Made by a program: the position numbers and the translations under genes. Positions 17,971-28,373 of a stretch of DNA of 64,000 nt are shown here, one piece after another. The notes under the pieces are model-generated. The model had not been told where the DNA came from, searched no databases, and saw only the letters and a program-made list of their open reading frames with translations. The stretch is from contig DATNPH010000191.1 of assembly GCA_036703315.1 (NCBI GenBank), forward strand, positions 1-64,000, read 5' to 3'. The stretch is from DATNPH01 sp036703315 (GTDB lineage: Bacteria; Cyanobacteriota; Cyanobacteriia; Cyanobacteriales; Coleofasciculaceae). The stretch's first letter is position 1, and each line of letters begins with the position of its first letter.

Positions 17971-19092
17971 GTGAAATTTGGCATTGTTACGCACAAAGTA
18001 ATTAAAGGTGATGGTCAAGGTCGGGTGAACTATGAGGTGACCTGGGAAGCAATTCGTCGGGGTCATCACGTTACGTTATTAGCCAGTCAGGTGGCTGCAC
18101 AACTACAGCAGCACAGCCAGGTGAATTGGATTCCTATTTCCGTCCAAGGGTGGCCCACAGAATTTATCCGGAATCTGGTCTTTTCCTGGCGCAGTGCCAA
18201 TTGGTTGCGTCAGCATCGCCTAGAGCTTGACTTAGTAAAAGTCAACGGGGCTATCACTAGGGCTGAGGGAGACGTAAACGCGGTGCATTTTGTACATAGT
18301 TCGTGGTTGCGATCGCCAGTAACTCTCTCGCCAAAGCGCCGAAATTTGCGTAGTGTTTACCAGTGGCTCTATACCGTCTTGAATGCCCGTTGGGAAAAAA
18401 AGGCGTTTGCTCAGGCAAAAGTGGTCGTGGCAGTCTCTGAAAAGGTTGCGAAGGATTTAGTAGAAATTGGTGTACCGCCAGAATGTATTCAGGTCATTTT
18501 AAATGGCGTTGATTTGCAAGAGTTTTCTCCAGGTTCGACTAACCGCCAAAAATGGGGTGTTCCTGAGGGAGTCACCCTGGCACTTTTTGCAGGAGACATC
18601 CGCATCCCTCGCAAGAACTTGGATACGGTGCTGCATTCGTTAGTTCAAGTACCAGAGTTACATCTGGCGATCGCGGGAATTACTCAAGGTAGCCCCTATC
18701 TTGAGCTAGCGCTAGCGCTGGGATTAGGTGAGCGAGTCCATTTTCTCGGACTGCGGCATGATATCCCAGAGCTAATGAAGGCTGTAGATTTCTTGGTTTT
18801 CCCGTCACGCTATGAGCCTTTTGGTTTGGTGGTTATTGAAGCAATGGCTTCTGGTTTGCCTGTGATTACAGCTAGTACAACGGGTGCGGCACAACTCGTT
18901 ACAGCAGAATCTGGGATAGTTTTGTCGAACCCAGACGACTGTCAGGCTATGGCACAAGCGCTAAGGTTTCTGGCTCGCTCTAGCGATTTGAGACGACAAA
19001 TGGGTCAAGCGGCTAGAGCGATCGCACAACAGCATAGCTGGGATAAGATGGCGCAAACCTATGTGGATTTATTTGAGGAGTTGATCCAGTGA
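17971..19092 (+). CDS. GT4 glycosyltransferase
   Basis: A 373-residue GT-B enzyme if started at the GTG at 17971 (VKFGIVTHKVIKGDGQGRVN, the expected GT4 N-terminus). The frame is open from 17881, overlapping the previous gene, but the first 30 residues do not resemble the family. The donor domain shows LALFAGDIRIPRKNLDTVL and the E-x7-E motif SRYEPFGLVVIEAMASG. Located 56 bp after the GT2 gene and 24 bp before the next one, so probably in one transcript. Confidence 0.86.
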   Translation: MKFGIVTHKVIKGDGQGRVNYEVTWEAIRRGHHVTLLASQVAAQLQQHSQVNWIPISVQGWPTEFIRNLVFSWRSANWLRQHRLELDLVKVNGAITRAEGDVNAVHFVHSSWLRSPVTLSPKRRNLRSVYQWLYTVLNARWEKKAFAQAKVVVAVSEKVAKDLVEIGVPPECIQVILNGVDLQEFSPGSTNRQKWGVPEGVTLALFAGDIRIPRKNLDTVLHSLVQVPELHLAIAGITQGSPYLELALALGLGERVHFLGLRHDIPELMKAVDFLVFPSRYEPFGLVVIEAMASGLPVITASTTGAAQLVTAESGIVLSNPDDCQAMAQALRFLARSSDLRRQMGQAARAIAQQHSWDKMAQTYVDLFEELIQ

Positions 19093-19116
19093 ATCTCTTA
19101 ATAAGGAGTAACCTCT

Positions 19117-20148
19117 ATGCAGGAACTAAGTTCAGTTGCCGTCTGTATTCCAACCTTCAATCAAGCGCAATACTTACCCGATTCAGTAGGTAGTGCCTGT
19201 AGCCAAACTTATCCCAATGTGGAAGTTTGGGTTTCAGACGACGCTAGTACTGACGTGACAGCTGAGGTGATGGCACAGCTATGTCAGCAGTTTCCTCAAG
19301 TGCGCTACTTTCAGCAACCGAAAAACCTGGGTATTGCCGCCAACACTACTTGGCTATTAAGCCAGCCAACCACTGAATATATTGTTCGCCTGGACTCAGA
19401 TGATGTTCTCAAGCCGAATTATGTAGAGACCTTAGTTGCACTGCTGAAACGATACCCACAGGCAGGTTATGCCCATACCGCTGTCCAAGAGATAAACGAG
19501 CAGGGCGAAAATCGAGCTGTCCGACGATTAGCTAGACAAGAAGAGTTTCAATGCGCTGAAAAGGCTCTGCGAGCATCAGTCTCTGGCTATCGAGTAGCGG
19601 CGAATATCTGCATGTTTAGGAGCAATGCCTTACGAGAATTAAAATATTATGAGGAGCGCCCTGAATTTGTCGAAGACTACGATCTGGCTGTCAGAATAGC
19701 AGATGCTGGCTATGGCAACATTTATGCCAATGAAATATTAGCTTCCTATCGAGTCTGGACTGATGTAAAAAAAACACGTTCCAAGCGGAAAAATCTTCAA
19801 TTGCGAGGATATATCCGGATTTTCGAAGAAAGCTTATTACCTGCCTTTGGGCGGCGTGGATGGGATACAAAATTGATTGAGCAGCAGCGACGCCAGTTTG
19901 CAGTTCTACATGCGGCATACTGTTTTCTTCCTATCTTCAATGAGACAGAACGGGCAGAACTTATTGCATTATTAAAACAATTAGGTGATTCACCTGCACT
20001 GCGGCTTCGTCTTTTAGCATTATCTTTTGGCTTTGCTCCTTTCTTTGAATGGCAGCACCATACAGAATTAAAGTTAAAAGGTATAGTCAAAGATTGGTTA
20101 AGCAGGCTCAAGAGTGGTTCAAGAGTTAAAACAAGCAGACCTATATAA
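19117..20148 (+). CDS. GT2 family glycosyltransferase
   Basis: A 343-residue GT-A glycosyltransferase. VAVCIPTFNQAQYLPDSVGS starts the fold, VWVSDDASTD is the nucleotide site and VRLDSDDVLKPNY the DxD site near residue 94; FVEDYDLAVRIADAG gives the ED catalytic-base pair. A good ribosome binding site (AAGGAG, 19101-19106) precedes the ATG. The C-terminal third is helical and of unknown role. Confidence 0.87.
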   Translation: MQELSSVAVCIPTFNQAQYLPDSVGSACSQTYPNVEVWVSDDASTDVTAEVMAQLCQQFPQVRYFQQPKNLGIAANTTWLLSQPTTEYIVRLDSDDVLKPNYVETLVALLKRYPQAGYAHTAVQEINEQGENRAVRRLARQEEFQCAEKALRASVSGYRVAANICMFRSNALRELKYYEERPEFVEDYDLAVRIADAGYGNIYANEILASYRVWTDVKKTRSKRKNLQLRGYIRIFEESLLPAFGRRGWDTKLIEQQRRQFAVLHAAYCFLPIFNETERAELIALLKQLGDSPALRLRLLALSFGFAPFFEWQHHTELKLKGIVKDWLSRLKSGSRVKTSRPI

Positions 20149-20354
20149 ATGTGAGAGCAATTAGTTTGATAAGCTCATCTGTTAGTAGAGATAACTTATG
20201 CACAAATTACCGCTTTTCAGGAACTCAATAGAAAAGTGCCGATTGTTCCCAGACCTAGTTCAGCTAGCGATCGTGTGATGGAACTTCATTGAGTTCAGTT
20301 TTTGTAGACAGCTGAGCATAAATCAAGCCAGTTTCTCCTATTGAGCGCAAGCAT

Positions 20355-21299
20355 ATGCCCATGATGACCATCACTACCATCATTCCCACATACTGCCGCC
20401 CACAAGACTTAGCCCGTTGTCTAGAGGCGCTAAAGCGGCAAAATCGTCCTGTTGATGAAGTGCTGGTGGTGGTGCGTAACAGCGACATTGACACTTGGAC
20501 ACTACTTAAGGAGTTCAACTATCAGCCCTTGCCATTGCATACTGTGACGGTGAGTGTTCCAGGGGTGGTAGCGGCGATAAATGCAGGTCTTGACGCAGCA
20601 CAGGGGAATATCATCGCTTTTACTGATGATGATGCTGCACCACACGCTGATTGGTTGGAGCGGATTGAAGCTCACTTTCTGTCAGATGAGCGCATTGGTG
20701 GTGTGGGTGGGCGCGACTGGGTGTACTTCGGCACACAGTTGGAAGATGGCAACTGTGAGGTAGTGGGTCAAGTCCAATGGTTCGGGCGCGTAATTGGCAA
20801 TCATCATCTAGGTGTAGGTAAGGCTCGCGAGGTAGATGTGCTTAAGGGGGTGAATATGACTTATCGACGGACTGCCATCACAGGACTACGCTTTGATCAG
20901 CGTCTGCGAGGCACAGGAGCCCAGGTACACTGCGATATGGTCTTCAGCTTAGCGTTGAGGCGGGCCGGTTGGAAACTTATCTACGATCCAGCGATCGCAG
21001 TAGATCACTATCCAGCACAACGTTTTGATGAGGATAAGCGCGATCGATTGAATGACACAGCTTTGTGCAATTCAGTACATAATGAAACCTTAGCGTTGCT
21101 AGAATACTTACCACCTATACGACGTACTGCATTTGTCGTATGGGCAATACTGGTCGGAACACAAGAATCGCTGGGTTTCTTACAGTGGTTGCGATTTCTG
21201 CCCAATGAAGGAGCATTAGCAGGGACGAAGTGGTTCGCATCTATGCGAGGGCGCTGGCAGGGTTGGCGCAGTTGGAAGGAGAGTGTACGGAGTACGTGA
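20355..21299 (+). CDS. GT2 family glycosyltransferase
   Basis: A 314-residue GT-A glycosyltransferase: TITTIIPTYCRPQDLARCLE at the start, IIAFTDDDAAPHADWLERI carrying the DDD metal site, GGVGGRDW in the acceptor region and RGTGAQVHCDMVFSLALRRAG before the C-terminus. In place of the common ED pair the last motif has CDM, so the base assignment is uncertain. It follows the previous gene after about 200 bp with no evident terminator. Confidence 0.86.
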   Translation: MPMMTITTIIPTYCRPQDLARCLEALKRQNRPVDEVLVVVRNSDIDTWTLLKEFNYQPLPLHTVTVSVPGVVAAINAGLDAAQGNIIAFTDDDAAPHADWLERIEAHFLSDERIGGVGGRDWVYFGTQLEDGNCEVVGQVQWFGRVIGNHHLGVGKAREVDVLKGVNMTYRRTAITGLRFDQRLRGTGAQVHCDMVFSLALRRAGWKLIYDPAIAVDHYPAQRFDEDKRDRLNDTALCNSVHNETLALLEYLPPIRRTAFVVWAILVGTQESLGFLQWLRFLPNEGALAGTKWFASMRGRWQGWRSWKESVRST

Positions 21300-21374
21300 A
21301 GCTGCTGCATATCCCAAGCTTATTTACCTTGAATCATCTCTCTGAACCCAGCCCTTTCACTCCCAAAGAAACTA

Positions 21375-22808
21375 TTGAGCCAAAACCAAACACTTTCCAA
21401 TAGTTCCCCTAAAAAAGGCTTCTCCTTGGGGCTGCAACCTCCGCAAGCTTGGGCAGCAATCCTGGGACTAGTAGTTTTGACAGCCGTATCAGTTCTGCTA
21501 GGTGCTGGCATCATGCGTCCAGTACTTGTCGTGGCTTCTTGGGCTGTAGGTGTGTTCCTGTATCGGCGGTATCCCATCCTGTATCTAGGTTTCACTTGGT
21601 GGATGTGGTTTATAACGCCGTTGGTTGGTCGCTTAATTGATTATCGTAGCGGCTGGGAACCCCTGCGTTTGCTACTGGTATCACAGTATCTAGTAACGCT
21701 GGTGACTTTGCCTAACTTCTTGAAGCACTTGCCTCGGTTATTGTTACATCGCAAAGAAGGTTTACCCTTCGCCTTAGCATTTCTAGGTGTGCTTTATGGT
21801 TTTCTCATTGGATTGATTCAGACTTCACCTATTGCTGTAGGTAGGGGTCTTCTAGACTGGTTAACCCCTATTCTGTTCGGATTCCACTTATTTGTAAACT
21901 GGCGGGATTATCCTGACTATCGCCAGAACATTCAGCGCGTATTTCTCTGGGGTGTGTTAGTCACAGGAGTCTACGGAGTAGTGCAATACTTGGTAGCACC
22001 GCAGTGGGATCGATTATGGCTGATAAGCACACAATTGACAAGCTTTGGAGACCCTGAACCTTTTAAGCTCCGTGTATGGAGCACGATGAGTTCACCCGGT
22101 CCCTTTGCCGTCATGATGATGGCAGGTTTGTTATTGCTATTCAATAGCAAAGGGGCTTTAACTATTCCTGCTGCCGGAGCTGGCTACCTAGCTTTCTTAC
22201 TATCAATGGTACGGACTTTGTGGGGAGCTTGGTTTTTGGGAGTTGTGACCCTGCTGTCTTCACTAAAGGCACACCTCCAAATGCGCCTGTTCATTAGCAT
22301 TTTGGTAATAGCCCTCTGTGTCATCCCATTAACGACCCTACAGCCATTTAGCAACACGATCACCACTCGTCTTCAAACTTTTTCTAATCTGGAGAAGGAT
22401 GACAGTGCGAGCGTTAGAAAGCAAATTTATGCAGATGGTCTTCACAGAGCGCTTACTAATGGTCTAGGAAACGGAATAGGAAATGCATTCATTGTCAAAA
22501 ACGGCCAACTAGAACCGATTGTTATTGACAGTGGTATTTTAGAGTTATTTTTCACATTAGGTTGGTTTGGAGGTATTCCTTACTTGGGTGGAATGCTTCT
22601 GATTCTATACAACCTGTTCCAATATTCTGAGTTCCGCTTCGATCCTTTTATGGCTGCTGCTCGTGCTATTGGTATCAGTTCTTTCATGACGCTACCTGGG
22701 GGCAGCGCGATGCTGGGATTCTCCGGTCTAGTTCTTTGGAGCTTCATAGGCATTGCCATAGCAGGACATAAGTACCACCAGCATCAACGAACTGACCAAA
22801 AAGGATAA
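21375..22808 (+). CDS. O-antigen ligase / Wzy-like membrane protein
   Basis: A 477-residue polytopic protein with about eleven hydrophobic segments and a large loop (residues about 310-400) containing LTNGLGNGIGNAF, as in O-antigen ligase/polymerase proteins. It would polymerise or transfer the exported polysaccharide on the outer side of the inner membrane. The start is a TTG at 21375, with no ATG before residue 47; the ribosome binding site is weak, so the start is uncertain. It is the last gene of the plus-strand block. Confidence 0.78.
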   Translation: MSQNQTLSNSSPKKGFSLGLQPPQAWAAILGLVVLTAVSVLLGAGIMRPVLVVASWAVGVFLYRRYPILYLGFTWWMWFITPLVGRLIDYRSGWEPLRLLLVSQYLVTLVTLPNFLKHLPRLLLHRKEGLPFALAFLGVLYGFLIGLIQTSPIAVGRGLLDWLTPILFGFHLFVNWRDYPDYRQNIQRVFLWGVLVTGVYGVVQYLVAPQWDRLWLISTQLTSFGDPEPFKLRVWSTMSSPGPFAVMMMAGLLLLFNSKGALTIPAAGAGYLAFLLSMVRTLWGAWFLGVVTLLSSLKAHLQMRLFISILVIALCVIPLTTLQPFSNTITTRLQTFSNLEKDDSASVRKQIYADGLHRALTNGLGNGIGNAFIVKNGQLEPIVIDSGILELFFTLGWFGGIPYLGGMLLILYNLFQYSEFRFDPFMAAARAIGISSFMTLPGGSAMLGFSGLVLWSFIGIAIAGHKYHQHQRTDQKG

Positions 22809-22829
22809 AGGATGGAGCCTGATGCTCTT

Positions 22830-22955
22830 ATACCAATCGGTCTTAAAAATGACACAAATAGTCAAGGTAGTAGGTTTTAGCTTCCTTCCTACCACCTACT
22901 ACCTAACACCTAAAACCTAATCAGCGATAAGTGTCAAACATTTAACCAATGGTAT
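22830..22955 (+). mobile_element. MITE-like element carrying repeat copy 2
   Basis: The element begins ATACCAATCGGTCTTAAAAA (22830-22849) and ends CATTTAACCAATGGTAT (22939-22955), imperfect inverted ends of about 25 bp. The inner hairpin pairs AGGTAGTAGGT (22865-22875) with ACCTACTACCT (22894-22904). Copy 1 is at 185-276. It sits between two convergent genes. Confidence 0.65.
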
Positions 22956-23008
22956 TAGTTTATACAGATTTTTGATTTCGACAATCAGTGACGACAATTC
23001 AAAAACGG

Positions 23009-24082
23009 TTAAGTTGACACCTGCTTGGTGGTCAACTGATGATACAGTGCTAACGTTTGCTCGTTGACACGTCCGGCGGCTAGCCACTCTAGATTATTTT
23101 GTGCTTGGTCTTTCCACCTGTGCAACAGGTTAGGGTCACTGAGCAATTGTGCCAAGGTCGCTGCTAAAGTAGGGCTATCCGCTGGCGGAACTAGTATGCC
23201 CGCCTGTCCACCATCCAAAGCTTCCGGAATACCATCCACATCGCTAGCAATAATCGCACAACCGGCTTCACGGGCTTCTGAGAGAACAAGACCGAAGGGT
23301 TCACGGTGCGAAGCCAGTATAAAGATGTCAGTAGACACCAGATAGCGTTGAGGTTCAGGTTGGAAGCCTTCAAAATGAATGCGATCGCTCCCAGCTAGGC
23401 TTTGTGCCTGTGCCTCAAACATTGCCCGATCAGGCCCGTTTCCTACTATATAGAGATGCGCTTGGGGAAAATCCAAAGCAATTTTTGCGAAAGCATCGAT
23501 TAACTCAGCAATCCCCTTGCGCCTGTACATTCCAGCAACAGTAGCGATCGCAGGACGCTGTAATGCTACTGGCAGGTATTCTTTGAGTTGGCGAGTACGA
23601 GGGCTACCTAGCGTACCATTGGGTATTACTTGCAACTTCTCCTGAGGAATACCGCGCCGCGCCATAGACTGAGCAACTGCATTACTAACGGCAATCACCC
23701 CCTCAGCCAAGCCCATAAGCACCGCACTTCGCTGAAATTCATTATGTACTGTGGAGACAAGAGCATATCCGAGTGCCCCTCTCAAAGCACGCGCTAGCAC
23801 TACTCCCGTCATCATATGTGCATGAACGATATCGGGTTGAAACTCTTGTACAATCGCACGATAACGCGAAGCGGCTTTGAGCAGATTTATCGGTTTCCTT
23901 GCCTGATTTAGTTTGAAGTGCCTTGCCCCATAACACGCTAATAATTCCTCATACTCTCCACCAGCAGAAGCGACACCAACCCTGTGACCGGCTTTAGCTT
24001 GCAGACAGGCTAGATCTACTGTCACATTGACAATTCCATTACCGATTTCTTGAACGTGGTTGAGAATATGTAGTATGCGCAT
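23009..24082 (-). CDS. GT4 glycosyltransferase
   Basis: A 357-residue GT-B enzyme starting MRILHILNHVQEIGNGIVNV. The frame runs 10 codons further to 24112, but the internal ATG at 24082 matches family starts. Motifs: VSTVHNEFQ, IATVAGMYRRKGIAELIDAF in the donor domain, and E-x7-E in HREPFGLVLSEAREAG. It is transcribed away from the beta-propeller gene, 100 bp downstream of it on the minus strand, and may be co-transcribed with it. Confidence 0.87.
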   Translation of the reverse strand: MRILHILNHVQEIGNGIVNVTVDLACLQAKAGHRVGVASAGGEYEELLACYGARHFKLNQARKPINLLKAASRYRAIVQEFQPDIVHAHMMTGVVLARALRGALGYALVSTVHNEFQRSAVLMGLAEGVIAVSNAVAQSMARRGIPQEKLQVIPNGTLGSPRTRQLKEYLPVALQRPAIATVAGMYRRKGIAELIDAFAKIALDFPQAHLYIVGNGPDRAMFEAQAQSLAGSDRIHFEGFQPEPQRYLVSTDIFILASHREPFGLVLSEAREAGCAIIASDVDGIPEALDGGQAGILVPPADSPTLAATLAQLLSDPNLLHRWKDQAQNNLEWLAAGRVNEQTLALYHQLTTKQVST

Positions 24083-24182
24083 CAAACCACTCTTGGTAGA
24101 TGAACCTAACAAAACAAAAATTGCTTGCGATCAGGAATCACAGCCAACAACGGAGAATTTCACGTTGAGGTTATTAATTGAC

Positions 24183-26405
24183 TTAGCTTGTCGGTGGAAG
24201 CCGATACATGATCACCTTGCCTTTCGAATTTTCCTCTACAAACACTAGATACTCACCATTCGATCGCCGATAAGCTCGTAATCCATAGGGGATATCTACC
24301 CAACCACTTTCACGACTAACCTCTGGACCTGGAGACAATTTCGATACCAAAGCTCCTGTCGCCGCATTGTACACGTAGACTTCGATCGCTCTAGCTTCCC
24401 CCGTTTTACTAGTAACAGCAAAAACTCTCTCCCCTGCTACATCCATCGCCTTGATATGAACTTTGGGTTCAGCGGCTGGATCATACGGAAGCGCCAAACG
24501 CCAGCGCACGTTCTTGGACGTACTCCAATTGTCATAGCGCACGATTTCTGTCCCAACTAACCCCCAATCTCCATCGAGATTAGGGCGTTCGACCGTATAG
24601 CCGGCAAGATACATAACATCGGTTTCAGGGAAATACTTAATTCTTTCCAATGTATTAAAAAGAGCTGGCTTTGGTATTACTTCCGAAGCCGCAGCGCCAT
24701 AAATCGGACTGCCATAACTATCCAATCCTTGAAAGCGATAATGTCGTATGACGCCGGATTCAGAGGCTTGCCAAATGTCCCCTTTACTATCAACCTCCCA
24801 ACCCCAGAGGACATCGTCGTTTTTAGAGTTAAGAATTTCATATTCATTGCGTTGAATCGAACCATTCCCATTCTGATCGCGCCATAGCCAACTTCCTCTC
24901 GCTGGTTGATTAGCTGGCCAATCCGTATGACCCCTGGTGAACATGCCACAGGGAACAGCAATCTCTCCATCAAAACGGTAGATCAAAAGACGTTCTGCCA
25001 GCATTTCCGATGAGAGAAACAGAAAGCGTTTTCCTTGTATACGACGGACAAATGGCGCTGTCGGTGTAGTATGTAGTCGCCCATCGTCGGGGTAGCGGAA
25101 CCTATCTAAGGTATGTGCTTTGTAGCGCCATTCCTTGCCGTTACTTTTGCGGTAATCCATGACGAAATGTTCGTCTTTAGTGAAGACATCCAGCCCGTTC
25201 GTGCCAGGATCAGCATCTGCCGTGTCTAGGAATTGCAGACCCATTAACTGCCACAGTAGTCTTCTGTTAGGCGAATAGCTGCTCAAAAGTGCTCCTGACC
25301 GATTAGAGCCATCCTGGCTGATGTAGATGTTTCCTGCTGCATCCGTGCCGACTCCAGTTATACCTCCAAGTTTCTCAGGAGTAACTTCTCCCGGTATACC
25401 GGAAGTGATCCCACCCTTTGAACCCAAAGTAGCAACTTGTACCGGAGCCTGCTTGAGGTCGTAAATCAGTATCTGCTGTTGCGGTCCATTGTCTGCCACC
25501 AACAGTCTGCCTTGATTATCTATGGCGATCGCCGTCGGTTCCCCGACACCTGTAATCTGTTTTGGCAATTGCCTTCCTGTCTGTGAATAATGCAAGATTT
25601 TAGAAGCATTGCTGGCATCTTTAGTCTGAATAATCCATAGATTCCCTTGACGATCAACAGCAATCGGTCCCGGACGAGGAACAACCCAAGTGCGGATCTG
25701 GGTCATCGTCTCACTGTTGTAGACACGAATACGATTGGCACCAGGATCGCTTACATACAATTGGTTCCCTACATTAGCCAATCCGGTAACTGGAGCTGAC
25801 TTGCTAACAATCACCATACTTTTATCCCAGCCACGTCCTCCGCGAAAGGGGGCAGGTTGTCCAGACAAGTCATAGCGTCTCACACAATACCAGGTTGTCC
25901 CAGATGGTGGATAATCCTCATCGGCTTTCCCCTCTTTCTCCTGTCGCATGCCGACATAAATGTACTTACTATTTGCCGTGATAGCTTGCCCTCCACCTCG
26001 ACCCCATCCATGCAAGTCATCAGCACTACCAATCACATCTCCGTTTTTGTATATTCCCACCTCTCTGGCGGCTTCATCCCATGCGCTATTGGTGTAGGCT
26101 GTTCCATCTGGTGCTACATACAGAGCACTCATTTGAATTTGCACCCACTTGTTGCCACCGCCGAACGTGTTGCCCAACCAAGATGTTCTATAAGCGGTTT
26201 GCGGTAAACCAGTGGGTGCAAAATAGAGTGCCATTACAGTAGAAGCAATCATTCCTACACTTAGGTAGACCAGCAACCTAACTAAACGATGCTGACGAGA
26301 AGGCTGCGTGTGAATCAAACTCCTCCGTTGGTTTTTGATTCTGTCGATAAGAGTTTGTTTATGTTGTAATAGCTTGTTGACCAACATCAATAATTTGTTT
26401 TTCAT
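24183..26405 (-). CDS. Membrane-anchored NHL/beta-propeller protein
   Basis: A 740-residue protein with an N-terminal basic region and one hydrophobic anchor (RLLVYLSVGMIASTVMALYF, about 43-62), followed by an extracytoplasmic region rich in NHL-like blades (for example GPIAVDRQGNLWIIQT, PTAIAIDNQGRLLVADNG, ITGVGTDAAGNIYISQDG). A DQNGNGSIQRNEYE segment near residue 510 resembles a calcium-binding loop. Such propellers bind carbohydrates or proteins at the surface. No catalytic residues are recognised. Its place in the polysaccharide locus suggests a role in assembly or anchoring; this is inference. Confidence 0.75.
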   Translation of the reverse strand: MKNKLLMLVNKLLQHKQTLIDRIKNQRRSLIHTQPSRQHRLVRLLVYLSVGMIASTVMALYFAPTGLPQTAYRTSWLGNTFGGGNKWVQIQMSALYVAPDGTAYTNSAWDEAAREVGIYKNGDVIGSADDLHGWGRGGGQAITANSKYIYVGMRQEKEGKADEDYPPSGTTWYCVRRYDLSGQPAPFRGGRGWDKSMVIVSKSAPVTGLANVGNQLYVSDPGANRIRVYNSETMTQIRTWVVPRPGPIAVDRQGNLWIIQTKDASNASKILHYSQTGRQLPKQITGVGEPTAIAIDNQGRLLVADNGPQQQILIYDLKQAPVQVATLGSKGGITSGIPGEVTPEKLGGITGVGTDAAGNIYISQDGSNRSGALLSSYSPNRRLLWQLMGLQFLDTADADPGTNGLDVFTKDEHFVMDYRKSNGKEWRYKAHTLDRFRYPDDGRLHTTPTAPFVRRIQGKRFLFLSSEMLAERLLIYRFDGEIAVPCGMFTRGHTDWPANQPARGSWLWRDQNGNGSIQRNEYEILNSKNDDVLWGWEVDSKGDIWQASESGVIRHYRFQGLDSYGSPIYGAAASEVIPKPALFNTLERIKYFPETDVMYLAGYTVERPNLDGDWGLVGTEIVRYDNWSTSKNVRWRLALPYDPAAEPKVHIKAMDVAGERVFAVTSKTGEARAIEVYVYNAATGALVSKLSPGPEVSRESGWVDIPYGLRAYRRSNGEYLVFVEENSKGKVIMYRLPPTS

Positions 26406-26571
26406 GTTCTTCTTGCTTAGCAGTTCCTTTTAATAGGGATTGTAAGTTAGGAGTTTGTCTTCTTGCGATTTTATGGCTTCACGAGCAGGGACTGATCAAC
26501 TAAGTTCTTCAGAAGCTAGTTCCTGATTCAATTAAGCCTGTTGTATACTCTGGATACGCAGAAACAACAAA

Positions 26572-27753
26572 GTGGAAAATTACATAAACCATCTGACTAC
26601 AAAATCAGCATACATTCTCTGCATTGGGCTGGGGTGGTTCCCCAAGACACCTGGTGGGTTAGACCGATACGTTTATGAACTCACTCACCAGCTAGCTGTA
26701 GGTCAAGATCGAGTTGAATTGTGTGGAGTTGGCCTACCGGAAACTCAAGCAACCTCTTCCATAAAACTGACTAATCTGGCTGAGCCAGATAGCCCTCTAG
26801 GGAAACGATTGTGGTCTGTTCGCCGCAATTTTTTGAGCCGACAGGCTGCCAAACCAGATGCCATTAACCTGCATTTTGCTCTATACAGCTTTCCTCTATT
26901 GAAGAGTTTGCCAAGGACAGTGCCGCTCACCTTCTCGTTTCACGGTCCCTGGGCATTAGAATGCAAGCAGGAAGGGGTAGGTGAACTGGGTGTTTTTTTG
27001 AGAGCCTGGATTGAACAACGAGTTTACAATCGATGCGATCGCTTCATAGTTCTTAGCAAATCCTTTGGTGAGATTCTGCATCAAAACTATCAAGTTCCTT
27101 GGAGCAAAATTCATATTATTCCTGGTGGAGTTGACCTAACCCGTTTTCAGCCAAACTTATCGCGTCAACAAGCTCGTTCACAGCTTAACTGGCCCCAAGA
27201 TCGAGCGATTCTATTCACCCCTCGCCGCTTAGTTCATCGGGTAGGTCTTGATAAATTATTGACTGCCTTAGCTACCATTAAACGCCGAATTCCTGATGTC
27301 TGGTTAGCGATCGCAGGGAAAGGACCCTTACAGGCTTCATTGGAAGAACAGGCTAGAGAATTGGGGCTGAACGACTATGTGAGATTTCTCGGTTTTTTAC
27401 CGGATGACCTGTTACCTGTAGCTTACCAAGCCGCTGACCTGAGCGTGATGCCTAGCCAGTCTTTAGAAGGGTTTGGATTGGCATTGGTAGAATCCTTAGC
27501 CTGCGGAACTCCCGCCCTATGTACTCCTGTCGGTGGTATGCCAGAAGTCTTAACGGCTTTCTCACCCGATTTTATTACCTCTTGTGCCGAGGCAACCGCG
27601 ATCGCACAGCGATTAGAACAGGTGCTCCGGGGAGAAATACCAATGCCTTCCAGAGAAGCCTGTTATGAGTATGCCTCCATACACTTCGACTGGCAGAAAA
27701 TCACTCCGCAGGTTCGGGAAGTTCTATTACGCTCCTCCACTAGACAGCTCTAA
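26572..27753 (+). CDS. GT4 glycosyltransferase
   Basis: A 393-residue GT-B enzyme. It begins at a GTG (26572); LGWFPKTPGGLDRYVYEL is the acceptor-loop signature, ILFTPRRLVHRVGLDKLLTA the donor-domain start, and SQSLEGFGLALVESLACG the E-x7-E motif. It is divergent from the beta-propeller gene (166 bp between starts) and is the last clear gene of the polysaccharide locus on this side. Confidence 0.87.
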   Translation: MENYINHLTTKSAYILCIGLGWFPKTPGGLDRYVYELTHQLAVGQDRVELCGVGLPETQATSSIKLTNLAEPDSPLGKRLWSVRRNFLSRQAAKPDAINLHFALYSFPLLKSLPRTVPLTFSFHGPWALECKQEGVGELGVFLRAWIEQRVYNRCDRFIVLSKSFGEILHQNYQVPWSKIHIIPGGVDLTRFQPNLSRQQARSQLNWPQDRAILFTPRRLVHRVGLDKLLTALATIKRRIPDVWLAIAGKGPLQASLEEQARELGLNDYVRFLGFLPDDLLPVAYQAADLSVMPSQSLEGFGLALVESLACGTPALCTPVGGMPEVLTAFSPDFITSCAEATAIAQRLEQVLRGEIPMPSREACYEYASIHFDWQKITPQVREVLLRSSTRQL

Positions 27754-27887
27754 CGCACCTATCTCATTTAATTTAGAGATTATTGTTGAGTTTTGTAACT
27801 TTTGCAGAAAATACAAAAGGTTTTCATTGAGTAGCAAATAGAGAAGAGTTAGGGAGGTGGCAAAAAATTTGAGCTAGCGTACCTGAA

Positions 27888-28184
27888 TTACTTAACTCGG
27901 TAACATACATTAAATGCATTCTCTTGCAAGGTTCCGAGGTTTGGAGTCTTTGTGGCGACACTTTTAGATGTGTTTCCATCTTTAGGCTTGTTGGCAAACT
28001 CCTGAAGGGAAGCGTTGAATTCTTTCTCAGCTTGATTTACCGCTTCCTGAGCTTTGTTACATTGTGAGGTTTGTCCTGCCTGAGTATCGGCAGAAACACA
28101 TCCATTTAATAAACACATTAGAAAGAAAAATCCTACGATTGTCTCAGCTTTCTTTGGCGCTTTTGCAACAGTAGCAAATTTCAT
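27888..28184 (-). CDS. Small predicted lipoprotein
   Basis: A 98-residue protein with a basic start, a hydrophobic stretch and a lipobox LLNGC (C29), so it should be lipid-anchored at the membrane. The mature part is short, charged and probably helical (NKAQEAVNQAEKEFNASLQ) with two more cysteines. I do not recognise a family. The downstream side faces the end of the GT4 gene. Confidence 0.6.
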   Translation of the reverse strand: MKFATVAKAPKKAETIVGFFFLMCLLNGCVSADTQAGQTSQCNKAQEAVNQAEKEFNASLQEFANKPKDGNTSKSVATKTPNLGTLQENAFNVCYRVK

Positions 28185-28373
28185 AAGTGTAGGTATAACT
28201 GGAGTGGGAGCTAATACAACCTACTGAAGAAGATGTCGAGTTCAGGACGATTCATGAAATTTCATTGGACTTCTTGCATAAATCAAACCAAGAGTGATCG
28301 CTCCTAGAGCTACATACTCACAATTGACTGTTACAGTTATCCATTCTAGGAAAATTGATAGTGCTCATCTAAT

